Of a stretch of 64,000 nt of DNA, positions 9,251 to 18,068 are shown piece after piece. The stretch comes from an uncultured Clostridia bacterium (lineage in GTDB: Bacteria; Bacillota; Clostridia; Oscillospirales; Ruminococcaceae), in assembly GCA_947627465.1 (NCBI GenBank), contig CANQWD010000001.1:137500-201499 (forward strand), given 5' to 3'. The notes beneath the pieces are model-generated. The model was not told the DNA's origin. It was given only the letters and a program-made list of their open reading frames with translations, and did not search any database. How positions within the stretch are numbered: position 1 is the stretch's first letter; each line of letters begins with the position of its first letter. The position numbers were made by a program, and so were the translations under genes.

Positions 9251-9685
9251 ATGATAGCGATAGGCTGCGACCACGGCGGTTTTGAGCTGAAACTGGCGGT
9301 GGAAAGTTATTTAAATCTTCAAAAGGTCGATTACGTTGACTGCGGCTGCAACGGAGAAAAAGTCGATTATCCCGATATAGCCGAGAAAGTTTGCGAAAAA
9401 ATCACAAGCGGCGAGTGCGACAAAGGCATTCTGCTTTGCGGCACGGGTATCGGAATGTCGATGTGCGCGAATAAGATAGCGGGAATACGCGCCGCGGCGG
9501 TCTCCGATACATATTCGGCGAAATACACAAGGCTGCATAACGACGCGAACGTGCTCTGCATGGGCGGGCGCGTAGTCGGCGCGGGATTGGCTTTGGAGAT
9601 AGTGCACGAGTTCCTTACGAACGAATTTGAGGGCGGCAGACACGTCGCTCGTCTGGATAAAATGAAGAATTTGGAGGGCAAATAA
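9251..9685 (+). CDS. rpiB: Ribose-5-phosphate isomerase B
   Basis: A 144-residue RpiB/LacA-type isomerase interconverting ribose 5-phosphate and ribulose 5-phosphate. The N-terminal [13 protein letters not shown] is the substrate-binding signature, and the catalytic cysteine and glycine-rich loop are in [10 protein letters not shown] (61-70). I chose ATG 9251 because GAGGT lies 8 bases upstream; the in-frame TTG at 9242 overlaps that site. upp begins one base after the stop, so the two form an operon linking pentose phosphate and uracil salvage. Confidence 0.94.
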   Translation: MIAIGCDHGGFELKLAVESYLNLQKVDYVDCGCNGEKVDYPDIAEKVCEKITSGECDKGILLCGTGIGMSMCANKIAGIRAAAVSDTYSAKYTRLHNDANVLCMGGRVVGAGLALEIVHEFLTNEFEGGRHVARLDKMKNLEGK

Positions 9686-9686
9686 T

Positions 9687-10331
9687 ATGGCTGAATTGGA
9701 AAATGTTATTGTGTGCGACCACCCCTTGGTGCAGCATAAAGTGACGCTTCTGCGCGATAAGAACACGGGTTCAAAGGAGTTTCGCGAGTTAGTTCACGAA
9801 ATTTCAATGTTTATGTGTTACGAAGCAACGCGCGACCTGCCGCTTAAGGAAGTGCAGATACAGACCCCGCTCGGCGAACTTGCGAATTCAAAGGTGATAA
9901 GCGGGCGCAAAGTCGCGTTCGTGCCGATTATGCGCGGAGGTCTGGGAATGGTCGACGGTGCGCTGGCTCTTGTGCCCACCGCTAAAGTCGGTCACGTTGG
10001 AATTTACCGCGACAAGCAGAACGGCAACACCGCCACCGATTATTACTGCAAACTGCCGTTTGACATTGCGAACCGCGAGGTTATCGTGCTCGATTTAATG
10101 CTTGCGACGGGCGTTTCGGCGGTCAAGACCATAGATATCGTGAAGAAAGCGGGGGCGGCGAACATCAAGTTTATGTGCGTGCTTACCTGTCCCGACGGCG
10201 TGAACGCGCTCCACAAGGCGCACCCCGACGTTGAGATCATCTGCGGCGCGGTTGACAAGGGGCTTAACGAGGAACTGTATATAGTGCCCGGTATCGGCGA
10301 CGGCGGCGACAGACTTTTCGGCACGAAATAA
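9687..10331 (+). CDS. upp: Uracil phosphoribosyltransferase
   Basis: A 214-residue cytoplasmic enzyme that converts uracil and PRPP to [21 protein letters not shown] at the start and [16 protein letters not shown] at the end are the uracil-binding and C-terminal signatures. The PRPP loop reads [12 protein letters not shown], where the usual family sequence is DPMLATGGSA, so Pro becomes Leu and the second Gly becomes Val. That substitution is uncommon but keeps the acidic and ATG core. GGAGGG lies 8 bases before the ATG. Confidence 0.94.
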   Translation: MAELENVIVCDHPLVQHKVTLLRDKNTGSKEFRELVHEISMFMCYEATRDLPLKEVQIQTPLGELANSKVISGRKVAFVPIMRGGLGMVDGALALVPTAKVGHVGIYRDKQNGNTATDYYCKLPFDIANREVIVLDLMLATGVSAVKTIDIVKKAGAANIKFMCVLTCPDGVNALHKAHPDVEIICGAVDKGLNEELYIVPGIGDGGDRLFGTK

Positions 10332-10363
10332 TTGACAATTTACTAATGTATAATTGACAATTG
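10330..10363. repeat. AATTGACAATT-type intergenic repeat, copy 4
   Basis: Two TTGACAATT units separated by TACTAATGTATA in the short gap between upp and the RDD gene. Confidence 0.6.
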
Positions 10364-10389
10364 TTTTCGCGAACCGAAAGGAGCGTTAT

Positions 10390-10881
10390 GTGAAAATTCG
10401 TGTGTTTAAAAAGCGCGTTCTTGCAGCGATAATTGATTATATGATCGTTTTCGCGGCTGCTTATGCTGTCTGCGCGCTGCTTATGACAACGGTTTTCAAA
10501 AACATGTTCGACGGACAGGCGGCTCCCTTTACGGCAATGATTTTGCTGATCAGTCCGCTGCTGCTGTTTTTTCAGAGCGCTGACGTTTCGGCTTGGGTTA
10601 TGCTCGGCGTGATTTTCGTTGTCGAATTTCTGTATTATTCGCTGTTTGAACTGCTGCCGAGCAAAAGAACTCCCGGTTATAAGATTGCGGGAATACATTT
10701 ATGTTTTAGCGAGAAAAACCGAATAGGGCGAATTATCGCGCGTAATATCTTAAAGGTATTGTCGCGGTACTTATTCTGCATTCCGTTTATTGTTTCCGTG
10801 CTTAACGCAAACGGCGTTGCAATATACGACCGAGTTACGAATATTCGTATAGAAACGGACGTTACCGAAAACAACGATTAA
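10390..10881 (+). CDS. RDD family membrane protein
   Basis: A 163-residue membrane protein with hydrophobic segments near 10-33, 46-62, 69-88 and 123-140. RVLAAIIDYMIVFA at the N-terminus holds the Arg-Asp pair that names the RDD family, and KRTPGYKIAGIHLC is the conserved loop before the last helix. RDD proteins are small integral membrane proteins of largely unknown, possibly transport, role. The start is GTG 10390 with AAAGGAGC upstream; the ATG overlapping it is followed at once by TGA. The SUFU gene follows after 10 bases. Confidence 0.8.
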   Translation: MKIRVFKKRVLAAIIDYMIVFAAAYAVCALLMTTVFKNMFDGQAAPFTAMILLISPLLLFFQSADVSAWVMLGVIFVVEFLYYSLFELLPSKRTPGYKIAGIHLCFSEKNRIGRIIARNILKVLSRYLFCIPFIVSVLNANGVAIYDRVTNIRIETDVTENND

Positions 10882-10891
10882 GGAGAATTTT

Positions 10892-11512
10892 ATGGCAGAC
10901 GAAGAAGTCAAAATGGACGGTTGGAAAGCTATCGACGAGGCTTTTCTGAAAATTTATCCCGGACAGGACAACCCTAAGCACTACGGAACGCTTATTCCGT
11001 GGATGCTTGGCGGTTCCGACCCGTTGGACGGTATCAGCGTTTATGACGGCGGCGACTACTGGCATTTCGTGACCTACGGGCTTTCCGAACTCTACGAAAA
11101 GGAGAGCGACAACCCCGAATGGAGCGGCTACGGAATGGAGTTCACAATGCGGCTCAAAAAAGGCTGTTACGAGGACGAGGAAGGCGAGTTCGGCTGCGTT
11201 TGGGGAAATCTCCAAAAGATAGCGAAGATAACTTTCGAGAACGACGAGCTTTTTCTTCCGTGGGAGTATATCTACACGGGGCAAAAGGACGGCATTGATC
11301 TAACGCACAAGTCCGCGCTGACGGGCTTTATCACCGTGCCCGATACGCTTGTTAAGAGCATAGAGACCCCCAACGGACGCGTTGATTTCGTGGAGTTTAT
11401 AGGCGCTTCCGACGCGGAATTGCTGAAAATTCAGGCTAAGGAAACGAACGTCAGGGAGCTTTACGAGAAAATCGGCGACGTTACCGACTACAAACGCAAA
11501 AGTCTTTATTAA
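10892..11512 (+). CDS. Suppressor-of-fused (SUFU) domain protein
   Basis: A 206-residue soluble protein. The core GGSDPLDGISVYDGGDYWHF followed by VTYGLSELY and GYGMEFTMRLKK matches bacterial SUFU-domain proteins. In bacteria this fold is known as an immunity-type module in polymorphic toxin systems and also occurs as a solitary gene; no toxin gene is adjacent here, so the role is open. AAGGAGA precedes the ATG. The YwqG-type gene begins 14 bases later, suggesting a bicistron. Confidence 0.82.
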   Translation: MADEEVKMDGWKAIDEAFLKIYPGQDNPKHYGTLIPWMLGGSDPLDGISVYDGGDYWHFVTYGLSELYEKESDNPEWSGYGMEFTMRLKKGCYEDEEGEFGCVWGNLQKIAKITFENDELFLPWEYIYTGQKDGIDLTHKSALTGFITVPDTLVKSIETPNGRVDFVEFIGASDAELLKIQAKETNVRELYEKIGDVTDYKRKSLY

Positions 11513-11526
11513 ATAAGGAGAAAATA

Positions 11527-12672
11527 ATGGACGATTTCAACGTTGAGGATTTCTTACGTAAAATCAAGGCTCAGATAAATTCGGACAATCCCGACCTTAC
11601 CGACGAGCAAGCCGACAAAGCCGCGCGGCAGCTTTTGGAGGGCTTCGTTAAGGCGGGCGATAAGGGCTTTGATTTAGGCGGGCTGTTAGGCGGTGCGATA
11701 TACGACGGCGTGCCCGACGGAAAATACGAAATGCCCGACGGCTCGGCTTTGCAGGTCGGAGCACCGATTAAAAATCCGCTTGAAATTTCGTCCGAAACGG
11801 GGGAAAAACTTGACAAGATACTTGCCGAAGTCGACAAGCGGATACCGCCCGTTGAAACGGTTCGGCTAAAGCTGTCGCGCGCGGAAACTACCGTGTTCGA
11901 CAGCAAAATGGGCGGCAAGCCGTATTTCCCGAAAGGAATGGAGTACCCGACCGTCCGTGAGGGTGAAAACGCGGGCAAGCCGCTTTACTTCTTGGCTCAG
12001 CTTAATTTCGAGAAACTGCCCAAACTGTCGGATTTCCCGACCGAGGGAATTTTGCAGTTCTTTGCGGGGTGCGAGGGCGACAATGTTTACGGTGTGAAAT
12101 TTGACGATTGGACAAACCAAAACGCTTTTCGCGTGGTTTATCATGAAACCGTTTCGGAGGACGCTCCGCAAGGAGAAACGCCGGACGTTGAGTTTGACGA
12201 GGAGTTTCTGCCGTTTAACGGCGAGTTTCTGCTGACGACCGAGAAATCCGCGCAAATGCCCGCTACTTGCTGTGATTTTCGTTATGAGGAAGCCGTTTTG
12301 TGCGTTTACAACGAGCTTTTCGGCGCGAATGTAACGAAACTGTTCGGCAAGGGCGGTCTGTACGAGGTTGACGAGCCTTTGTTTAACGCGCTTATGGAAA
12401 CGAGAGACATCAACGGCACGCGAATGGGCGGCTATCCTTATTTCACGCAGGACGACCCGCGCGACCGGAGCCCGGCTGGCAGCTACAAAGACGTGCTTAA
12501 AAATCACACCGTTCTGCTGTTTCAATCGGACAGCGAGAACGGCGGAGATCCTAAAAATTGGAAAGACGATGTCTGCTGGGGCGATATGGGCGTGGCGAAT
12601 TTCTTTATTACTCCCGAGGATTTGAAAAAGCGCGATTTCTCGAATGTAATTTATACTTGGGATTGCGGCTGA
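11527..12672 (+). CDS. YwqG family protein (DUF1963)
   Basis: A 381-residue soluble protein. After an N-terminal acidic helical part (1-100), the DUF1963 signatures appear: SKMGGKPYFPKGMEYP, LYFLAQLNFEKLP, GILQFFAG and near the end GGYPYFTQDDPR, with a C-terminal VCWGDMGVANFFITPEDL. YwqG-type proteins are common near SUFU and SUKH proteins in bacterial toxin-immunity regions, but their activity is unknown. It shares an operon with the SUFU gene upstream, supporting a linked role. Confidence 0.85.
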   Translation: MDDFNVEDFLRKIKAQINSDNPDLTDEQADKAARQLLEGFVKAGDKGFDLGGLLGGAIYDGVPDGKYEMPDGSALQVGAPIKNPLEISSETGEKLDKILAEVDKRIPPVETVRLKLSRAETTVFDSKMGGKPYFPKGMEYPTVREGENAGKPLYFLAQLNFEKLPKLSDFPTEGILQFFAGCEGDNVYGVKFDDWTNQNAFRVVYHETVSEDAPQGETPDVEFDEEFLPFNGEFLLTTEKSAQMPATCCDFRYEEAVLCVYNELFGANVTKLFGKGGLYEVDEPLFNALMETRDINGTRMGGYPYFTQDDPRDRSPAGSYKDVLKNHTVLLFQSDSENGGDPKNWKDDVCWGDMGVANFFITPEDLKKRDFSNVIYTWDCG

Positions 12673-12679
12673 AAAGTAC

Positions 12680-12708
12680 TTGACAAATGCCGCGAAATGT
12701 GTTATAAT
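12680..12708 (+). promoter_or_regulatory. Promoter of the T-box-controlled ABC transporter operon
   Basis: TTGACA, 17-base spacer, TATAAT, immediately before the T-box RNA. Confidence 0.8.
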
Positions 12709-12711
12709 ATG

Positions 12712-12957
12712 TATTTAGAAACCGTTGAACAAGAGCAGTACTCCGCGCAGAACCTTTCAGAGAGCCGCCGATGGTGCGAATGCGGCAGGGAAACACGGAT
12801 GAATGGACTTGCGAGGGCAAACCGAAAGCCGTAAATTTGGCAAGTAGGGGAGACGTTTGCGCGCGTTAGGCGCTTTGAGCGCGAGGGTCATAGCGGCTCT
12901 CGAATTTGGGTGGTACCGCAGGAGAAGTCTTGTCCCATTTAGGTGGGGCATTTTTTT
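12712..12957 (+). promoter_or_regulatory. T-box leader RNA, tryptophan specific
   Basis: A leader that reads tRNA charging. The T-box sequence TGGTACCGC is at 12911-12919, followed by a terminator hairpin (TTGTCCCA...TGGGGCA, then a T run) ending near 12957. In Stem I the AGAGAG motif is at about 12761 and the specifier region GAATGGACTTGCGAG gives codon TGG at 12804-12806. Uncharged tRNA-Trp should pair with TGG and with the TGGT of the T-box to stabilise the antiterminator. The downstream ABC importer fits a tryptophan-uptake operon. Confidence 0.9.
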
Positions 12958-13015
12958 GTCCCAAAATCAGATATCAGATATGAATAAACAGAACGATTCA
13001 AAAGGAGAAACAACA

Positions 13016-14083
13016 ATGAAAAAGACAAAACTCGCAAAATTTTTGGGCGGCGCGCTTGCGCTGACTATGACGCTAACCGGCTGCGGAGAGAATACCTCAA
13101 GTACCGCGGGGAACAGCGGAACAAATTCTACGGCTGATAATTCCGCGGCGGATACCTCAACAAGCGGTGAAGCTAAGAAGATCGGCGTAATTCAGTATGC
13201 GCCGCACCCCTCGCTTGACAACTGCTATAAAGGTATCGAGGAGGGCTTAAAGGCAAGCGCGTATAAGGACAGCACGATTGATCTGCAAAACGCGCAGGGC
13301 AGTACGGAGACCGCCGACCAGATTGCAAAGAATATGGTGGCGAACAAGTACGATATGATCTTCGCTATTGCGACGCCCGCGGCTATGTCGGCTTACGCGG
13401 CGGCTAAGGACAGCAATATTCCCGTAATTTTCTGCTCCGTGTCCGACCCCGTACAAGCGGGACTTACGGAAAGTATGGATAAGGGTATGGAAAACTGCGT
13501 GGGCACCTCCGACGTGCTGAATTTCGACAAGCAAGTTGCTCTTATCAAGGCAGTTCAGCCCGATGCGAAGAAAGTCGGCGTGCTTTATACCAACACCGAA
13601 GCAAACTCCGTGTCGCAGCTTAAGACGTTCAAGGAAGTCTGCGAGTCAAATGGTCTTGAGGTCGTAGACCAAGGCGTTTCGGGCGCTGCCGATATTCCTC
13701 AGGCTGCCGCCGACCTCGTTTCCAAGGTAGACTGCATAAACAATTTTACTGATAACAACGTTGTAAACAATCTGTCCGTTTTGCTTGAAAAGGCGAATGC
13801 CGCTAAGGTTCCCGTTTACGGCTCGGAGATCGAGCAGGTGAAGAACGGCTGTATCGCAAGCGAAAGTATAGATTATGTAGAACTCGGCAAGGCGACCGCG
13901 CAAATGGGCATTGACGTTTTTGGCGGCAAAAAGTGCGGCGATATGGGCGTTAAGGTATTCTCGGAGTGCACTCCCGTGTTCAACACCGAGGTTATGGAGA
14001 GCTTCGGACTTGCAATTCCCGACGCTTACAAGGACGCGGAAAAGGTAACCGCAAACAAGGGTGAAGAAAGCGCCGCGGCGTAA
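13016..14083 (+). CDS. ABC transporter substrate-binding lipoprotein (TrpX-like)
   Basis: A 355-residue lipoprotein with a lipobox ending LTLTGC (C23), a Ser/Thr/Asn-rich linker to about 50, and a two-lobe binding domain that starts KKIGVIQYAPHPSLDNC. This belongs to the ABC_sub_bind (DUF534-type) family. Members next to a Trp T-box are known as TrpX of TrpXYP transporters; substrate assignment rests on the T-box. The ATG is 16 bases after the start of AAAGGAGAAA; an upstream in-frame codon at 12857 lies inside the T-box RNA and was rejected. Confidence 0.88.
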   Translation: MKKTKLAKFLGGALALTMTLTGCGENTSSTAGNSGTNSTADNSAADTSTSGEAKKIGVIQYAPHPSLDNCYKGIEEGLKASAYKDSTIDLQNAQGSTETADQIAKNMVANKYDMIFAIATPAAMSAYAAAKDSNIPVIFCSVSDPVQAGLTESMDKGMENCVGTSDVLNFDKQVALIKAVQPDAKKVGVLYTNTEANSVSQLKTFKEVCESNGLEVVDQGVSGAADIPQAAADLVSKVDCINNFTDNNVVNNLSVLLEKANAAKVPVYGSEIEQVKNGCIASESIDYVELGKATAQMGIDVFGGKKCGDMGVKVFSECTPVFNTEVMESFGLAIPDAYKDAEKVTANKGEESAAA

Positions 14084-14115
14084 ATCAATTTAGAGGTTTA
14101 GAAAGGGGGAGAGGT

Positions 14116-15087
14116 ATGGATATTTTTCTGAATACCGTTATCGGTATCTTTGAGGAGGGGCTGATGTATGCGCTCCTTGCTATGGGAATGTACATCACTT
14201 ACAGTATTTTGGACTTCCCCGATCTTTCCGTGGACGGCACGTTTCCGTTTGGCGCGGTGCTTACGGGCGTGCTTATCATGCACGGCGTCGATCCGTGGCT
14301 TTGTCTGCTTATCTCGTTCGCGGCGGGCATGGCGGCGGGAATGCTCACGGGAATTATGAACGTAAAGCTGAAAATAATCCCGCTGCTATGCGGAATAATA
14401 ATGTATACCGCAATGCTTTCGGTGAATTTCGTGCTTATCAAAGCGGGCACGGGCGGCGCGGCAATCGCGTCGTTCTTTACAAAAAACACCATCTTCAACA
14501 GTTCGCTTGCAACAGTCATTCCCAAGACCGTTGGCGGTTTCGCGCTTCGCACGACGTTTATCTCGCTGATTTTGGTAGTATTTTGTAAAATACTGCTCGA
14601 TCTGTATCTTAAAACCAAAAACGGTTTGCTGCTTCGCGCGACGGGCAACAACGAACGCTATACCGTAATGCTCGGTAAAAACCCGGGTACCGTAAAGATC
14701 TGGGGGCTTATGCTCGGCAACGGCTTTTCCGCGCTTGCCGGCTCGGTGATCGCGCAGAACAAGGGCAGCGCGGATCAGAATATGGGCGTTGGAATGGTCG
14801 TTCTGGGACTTGCTTCGGTAATTATCGGTATAAGCCTGTTCAGGCGCGTGAAGTTTATGAAAGGCACCACAATGGTCATACTCGGAAGCCTTATCTACAA
14901 GGCGTCCTATCAGATCGTGCTGAAGCTCGGCGTGCCCACGGAGCTTAACAACGCCGTTAAAGCGGGAATTTTCCTGCTGGCTTTGATACTCGGCGGCGGA
15001 TTTTTCTCGAAAGCGTTTTCAAAGCTGTTCCGTAAGCCCTCAAAGAACGGCGGGGTGAAGCTCGGACAGGAGGAACATAATGGTTAA
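14116..15087 (+). CDS. ABC transporter permease (TrpY-like, BPD_transp_2 type)
   Basis: A 323-residue integral membrane protein with about eight hydrophobic segments. DIFLNTVIGIFEEGLMYALLAMG opens the first helix; LRATGNNERYTVMLGKNPG is the cytoplasmic coupling loop typical of branched-chain-type permeases, and LGLASVIIGISLF follows. It sits between the binding lipoprotein and the ATPase and overlaps the ATPase gene by 8 bases. Likely forms the channel for tryptophan import, by inference from the T-box. Confidence 0.86.
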   Translation: MDIFLNTVIGIFEEGLMYALLAMGMYITYSILDFPDLSVDGTFPFGAVLTGVLIMHGVDPWLCLLISFAAGMAAGMLTGIMNVKLKIIPLLCGIIMYTAMLSVNFVLIKAGTGGAAIASFFTKNTIFNSSLATVIPKTVGGFALRTTFISLILVVFCKILLDLYLKTKNGLLLRATGNNERYTVMLGKNPGTVKIWGLMLGNGFSALAGSVIAQNKGSADQNMGVGMVVLGLASVIIGISLFRRVKFMKGTTMVILGSLIYKASYQIVLKLGVPTELNNAVKAGIFLLALILGGGFFSKAFSKLFRKPSKNGGVKLGQEEHNG

Positions 15088-15853
15088 ACTTCAAAACATT
15101 GAGCTTGTGTTCAACCGCGGCACGATAGATGAAAACCGCCTTTTTGAGAACTTCAATCTTTCCGTTGACAACGGCGAGTTCGTGTCGATAGTAGGCTCAA
15201 ACGGCAGCGGCAAGACGACGCTTCTGAACTTGGTCTGTGGTACGATGAGACCCGACAGCGGTAGCGTGCTGCTCGGAGACAGCGAGGTCACCTCGATTCC
15301 CGAATATAAGCGCGCAAGGCGAATAGGGCGCGTGCTTCAAGACCCGAAAATGGGAACTTGCGCCGATCTTACCATTTTGGAGAATTTATCGCTTGCCGAT
15401 AACAAAAACAAGCCCTTTGGCTTTTCCAAGGCCGTAAACCGACAGCGCGAGGAATACTATAAAACCTTGCTTGAGATGTGCAATATGGGTCTTGAAAACC
15501 GCATGGGAACTCTTGCGGGCGCGCTTTCGGGCGGTCAGCGGCAAGCTCTCGCGCTCACCATTGCCACAATGAGCGATATAGAGCTGCTGATTTTGGACGA
15601 GCATACGGCGGCGCTCGACCCGAAAAGCTCCGAGACGCTGATGCAAATCACGCAAAGGGTCGTAAGTGAAAAAAAGTACACCACGCTTATGGTAACACAT
15701 AATCTGCGTTTCGCGGTGGAATACGGTTCGCGGCTTGTTATGATGCATTCGGGCAGCGCCGTAATGGATATTAAGGGCGAGGAAAAGCAAAAGCTAAAGG
15801 TCGACGATATCCTTGGGAAATTCAACGAGATAAGCATTGAATGCGGCAATTGA
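15080..15853 (+). CDS. ABC transporter ATP-binding protein of the T-box operon
   Basis: A 257-residue ABC ATPase. Walker A GSNGSGKTTLL is at about 39-49, the signature ALSGGQRQALAL at about 150-161, Walker B LLILDEHTAALD at about 172-183 and the switch histidine in MVTHN. The glutamine loop is in GRVLQDPKMG. The reading frame overlaps the permease gene by 8 bases. It powers the permease; an imperfect inverted repeat follows 5 bases after the stop. Confidence 0.9.
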   Translation: MVKLQNIELVFNRGTIDENRLFENFNLSVDNGEFVSIVGSNGSGKTTLLNLVCGTMRPDSGSVLLGDSEVTSIPEYKRARRIGRVLQDPKMGTCADLTILENLSLADNKNKPFGFSKAVNRQREEYYKTLLEMCNMGLENRMGTLAGALSGGQRQALALTIATMSDIELLILDEHTAALDPKSSETLMQITQRVVSEKKYTTLMVTHNLRFAVEYGSRLVMMHSGSAVMDIKGEEKQKLKVDDILGKFNEISIECGN

Positions 15854-15858
15854 AATTT

Positions 15859-15947
15859 TCAGACTGTCGAGAAACCCTCAGACGCGAGGAAACGGCTTGC
15901 CCGGACAAGACGTTGACGAAGCAGATGAGGTTTTATCGACAGTCTGA
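15859..15947. repeat. Long inverted-repeat element after the ABC operon
   Basis: TCAGACTGTCGA at 15859-15870 and its exact complement at 15936-15947 form a 12-bp stem. Pairing continues imperfectly with AAACCCTC against GAGGTTTTA. A small inner CTTG/CAAG hairpin lies within the loop, and TTTTAT follows the right arm. It may be a terminator or a small mobile palindromic element. Confidence 0.6.
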
Positions 15948-15991
15948 TTTTATCGGCGGCGGTGTCGCCAATATAATTTTAGGAGTTCACA

Positions 15992-17827
15992 ATGACGAAA
16001 TCTGAGGTTCTGCAAAAATATTTCGGACATAAGTCGTTTCGCGGCGGACAGGAACAGCTTATCGACCGAGTTTTAAGCGGCGGAGACTGCCTTGGCGTAA
16101 TGCCGACGGGCGCGGGAAAATCCGTGTGCTTTCAAGTGCCCGCGCTGATGAAGAACGGCACGACCGTCGTGATCTCGCCGCTTATCTCGCTTATGCAGGA
16201 TCAGGTGAACCAACTCGCGCAGAACGGCATAGAAGCCGCGTGTATCAACAGCGCGATATCTTCGCAGGAGTATTTTGCCGTGTGTCAAATGGCGGAGCAG
16301 GGGAGATTAAAGCTTCTTTATGTCGCCCCCGAACGCCTTGAGACCGAGGGCTTTCGCAGTCTCTGTTCGCGGCTGTCTATTCCGCTTGTCGCGGTGGACG
16401 AGGCGCACTGCGTATCTCATTGGGGACAGGATTTTCGACCGTCCTATTTGAAGATATGCGAGTTTGTGGAGAGTTTGCCGAGCCGCCCCGTCGTAGGCGC
16501 GTATACCGCGACCGCGACCGACGCGGTAAAGAACGATATAGTACACCTACTCGGTCTTAGGGAGCCTCTTTCGCTGACAACGGGCTTCGACCGCCCCAAC
16601 CTCTATTTTGAGGTGCGGCGGCCGTCTTCGAAGATCATTGAATTGTTGGATATTCTGCGTGAAAATTCGGGCAGCGCTATCGTTTACTGTTCCACGCGCA
16701 AAAACGTCGAAAAGGTAGCCGACGTGCTGAACCGCAACGGCTTTAAAGCGGGAGCGTATCACGCGGGAATGCCGACGGAGGAGCGCACCCGCGTTCAGAA
16801 CGATTTTCTGTACGACCGTCTCGACGTAATAGCCGCCACGAACGCGTTCGGAATGGGCATTGACAAGTCCAATATCGGGCTTGTGGTGCACTACAATATG
16901 CCGAAAGATATCGAAAGCTACTATCAGGAGGCGGGCAGAGCGGGGCGCGACGGAAGCGCGGCGCGCTGCATAATGTTATATGGTTATGACGATGTGAAAA
17001 CGGCAGAGTTTATGATAAACGCAAGCCACGAGGACGAGAATATGCCGCCCGAGGAACGCGCCGAACTCATTAAACGCGACCTCGCGCGGCTGCGGAAAAT
17101 AGAGAGCTTCGCGAAAACAAACGGCTGTCTGCGAAAGTTTATTCTGAACTATTTCGGCGAAAAGGCGGACGGCGACTGTCAAAACTGCGGCAACTGTCTC
17201 AAGGATTTTGACACCGTTGATATCACCGTTGAAGCGCAGAAGATACTTTCCTGTATTTTCCGCTTAAAGCAGAGGAGATTTCCACTGGGCAAGACAAACG
17301 TTTGCAAAATTCTGCTGGGCAGCGAGGATAAAAAACTCGCCGATTGGGGCTTGACTACGCTTTCTACATACGGCATAATGCGCGGCGAAAATACGGCGCG
17401 AGTCCGCGAAATAACGGAACGTCTCGAGGAGGACGGATATTTTACTTCCGATAACGACAAGCGCGTTTGCGTTCTGCTTCCCAAAGCAGACGAGTTTATA
17501 AGATCGAAAAGCCGTCTCACAATGCGCATGCCTAAAAATTCCGAAAAGTTTTCCGCGCCGCCCAAAACGTTTTCGGTTCAAGCGGATGTGCAGCACCAAA
17601 ATCCCGAGCTTTTCGAGCGTCTGCGCGAACTGCGAAAGAAGCAGGCTGCGGCTCTCGGAGTGCCGCCCTACGTCGTCTTCGCCGATTCCGCGCTGTGGAG
17701 CATGTGCGCTATCCTGCCGAAAACTCCGTCGGAATTTCTTTCCGTAAGCGGAGTTGGCGCGCGTAAAGCGGAACGCTACGGAAAAATTTTTATGGCGGAA
17801 ATAGACGATTATCTTAATGGTCGTTAA
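15992..17827 (+). CDS. recQ: ATP-dependent DNA helicase RecQ
   Basis: A 611-residue 3'-5' DNA helicase for recombination repair. Walker A MPTGAGKS is at 37-44, DEAH is in VAVDEAHCVSHWGQDFRPSY, and motif VI is EAGRAGRDG. The RQC zinc site uses CLRKFILNYF and CQNCGNC, and a C-terminal HRDC domain runs from about 545 (LRKKQAAALGVPPYVVF). All three classical RecQ domains are present at normal length. No clear operon partner; nrdD follows with its own promoter. Confidence 0.96.
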   Translation: MTKSEVLQKYFGHKSFRGGQEQLIDRVLSGGDCLGVMPTGAGKSVCFQVPALMKNGTTVVISPLISLMQDQVNQLAQNGIEAACINSAISSQEYFAVCQMAEQGRLKLLYVAPERLETEGFRSLCSRLSIPLVAVDEAHCVSHWGQDFRPSYLKICEFVESLPSRPVVGAYTATATDAVKNDIVHLLGLREPLSLTTGFDRPNLYFEVRRPSSKIIELLDILRENSGSAIVYCSTRKNVEKVADVLNRNGFKAGAYHAGMPTEERTRVQNDFLYDRLDVIAATNAFGMGIDKSNIGLVVHYNMPKDIESYYQEAGRAGRDGSAARCIMLYGYDDVKTAEFMINASHEDENMPPEERAELIKRDLARLRKIESFAKTNGCLRKFILNYFGEKADGDCQNCGNCLKDFDTVDITVEAQKILSCIFRLKQRRFPLGKTNVCKILLGSEDKKLADWGLTTLSTYGIMRGENTARVREITERLEEDGYFTSDNDKRVCVLLPKADEFIRSKSRLTMRMPKNSEKFSAPPKTFSVQADVQHQNPELFERLRELRKKQAAALGVPPYVVFADSALWSMCAILPKTPSEFLSVSGVGARKAERYGKIFMAEIDDYLNGR

Positions 17828-17903
17828 AGAAACCGCTAAGACCCTAGCCTAAAGAACTTTTGCCGCCTATTTTGTGTATTTTATACAAATATCCAAAAAC
17901 CCC

Positions 17904-17932
17904 TTGAATAACTCAACAGAATGTGGTACAAT
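17904..17932 (+). promoter_or_regulatory. Promoter of nrdDG with structured leader
   Basis: TTGAAT, 17-base spacer, TACAAT. The leader of about 130 bases contains the perfect hairpin GCCGCG(17994)/CGCGGC(18015) followed by TTTAT, a possible attenuator. I saw no clear NrdR box. Confidence 0.6.
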
Positions 17933-18068
17933 ATAAATGTAAATACTATCGGTTGTAACTAAATTAAAGTAACATCTTTTATAACTTAATTTCGCCGCGG
18001 TTGTTGCGTCGCGGCTTTATCTATGGAAACCGATCGTTAATAACTTAACAAAAGAGGTAATTACTTAA

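Noticed and set aside
12857..13015. N-terminal extension of the TrpX-like gene
   Set aside because: The extension would translate the T-box and its terminator; a lipoprotein signal peptide and a ribosome-binding site define the start at 13016.
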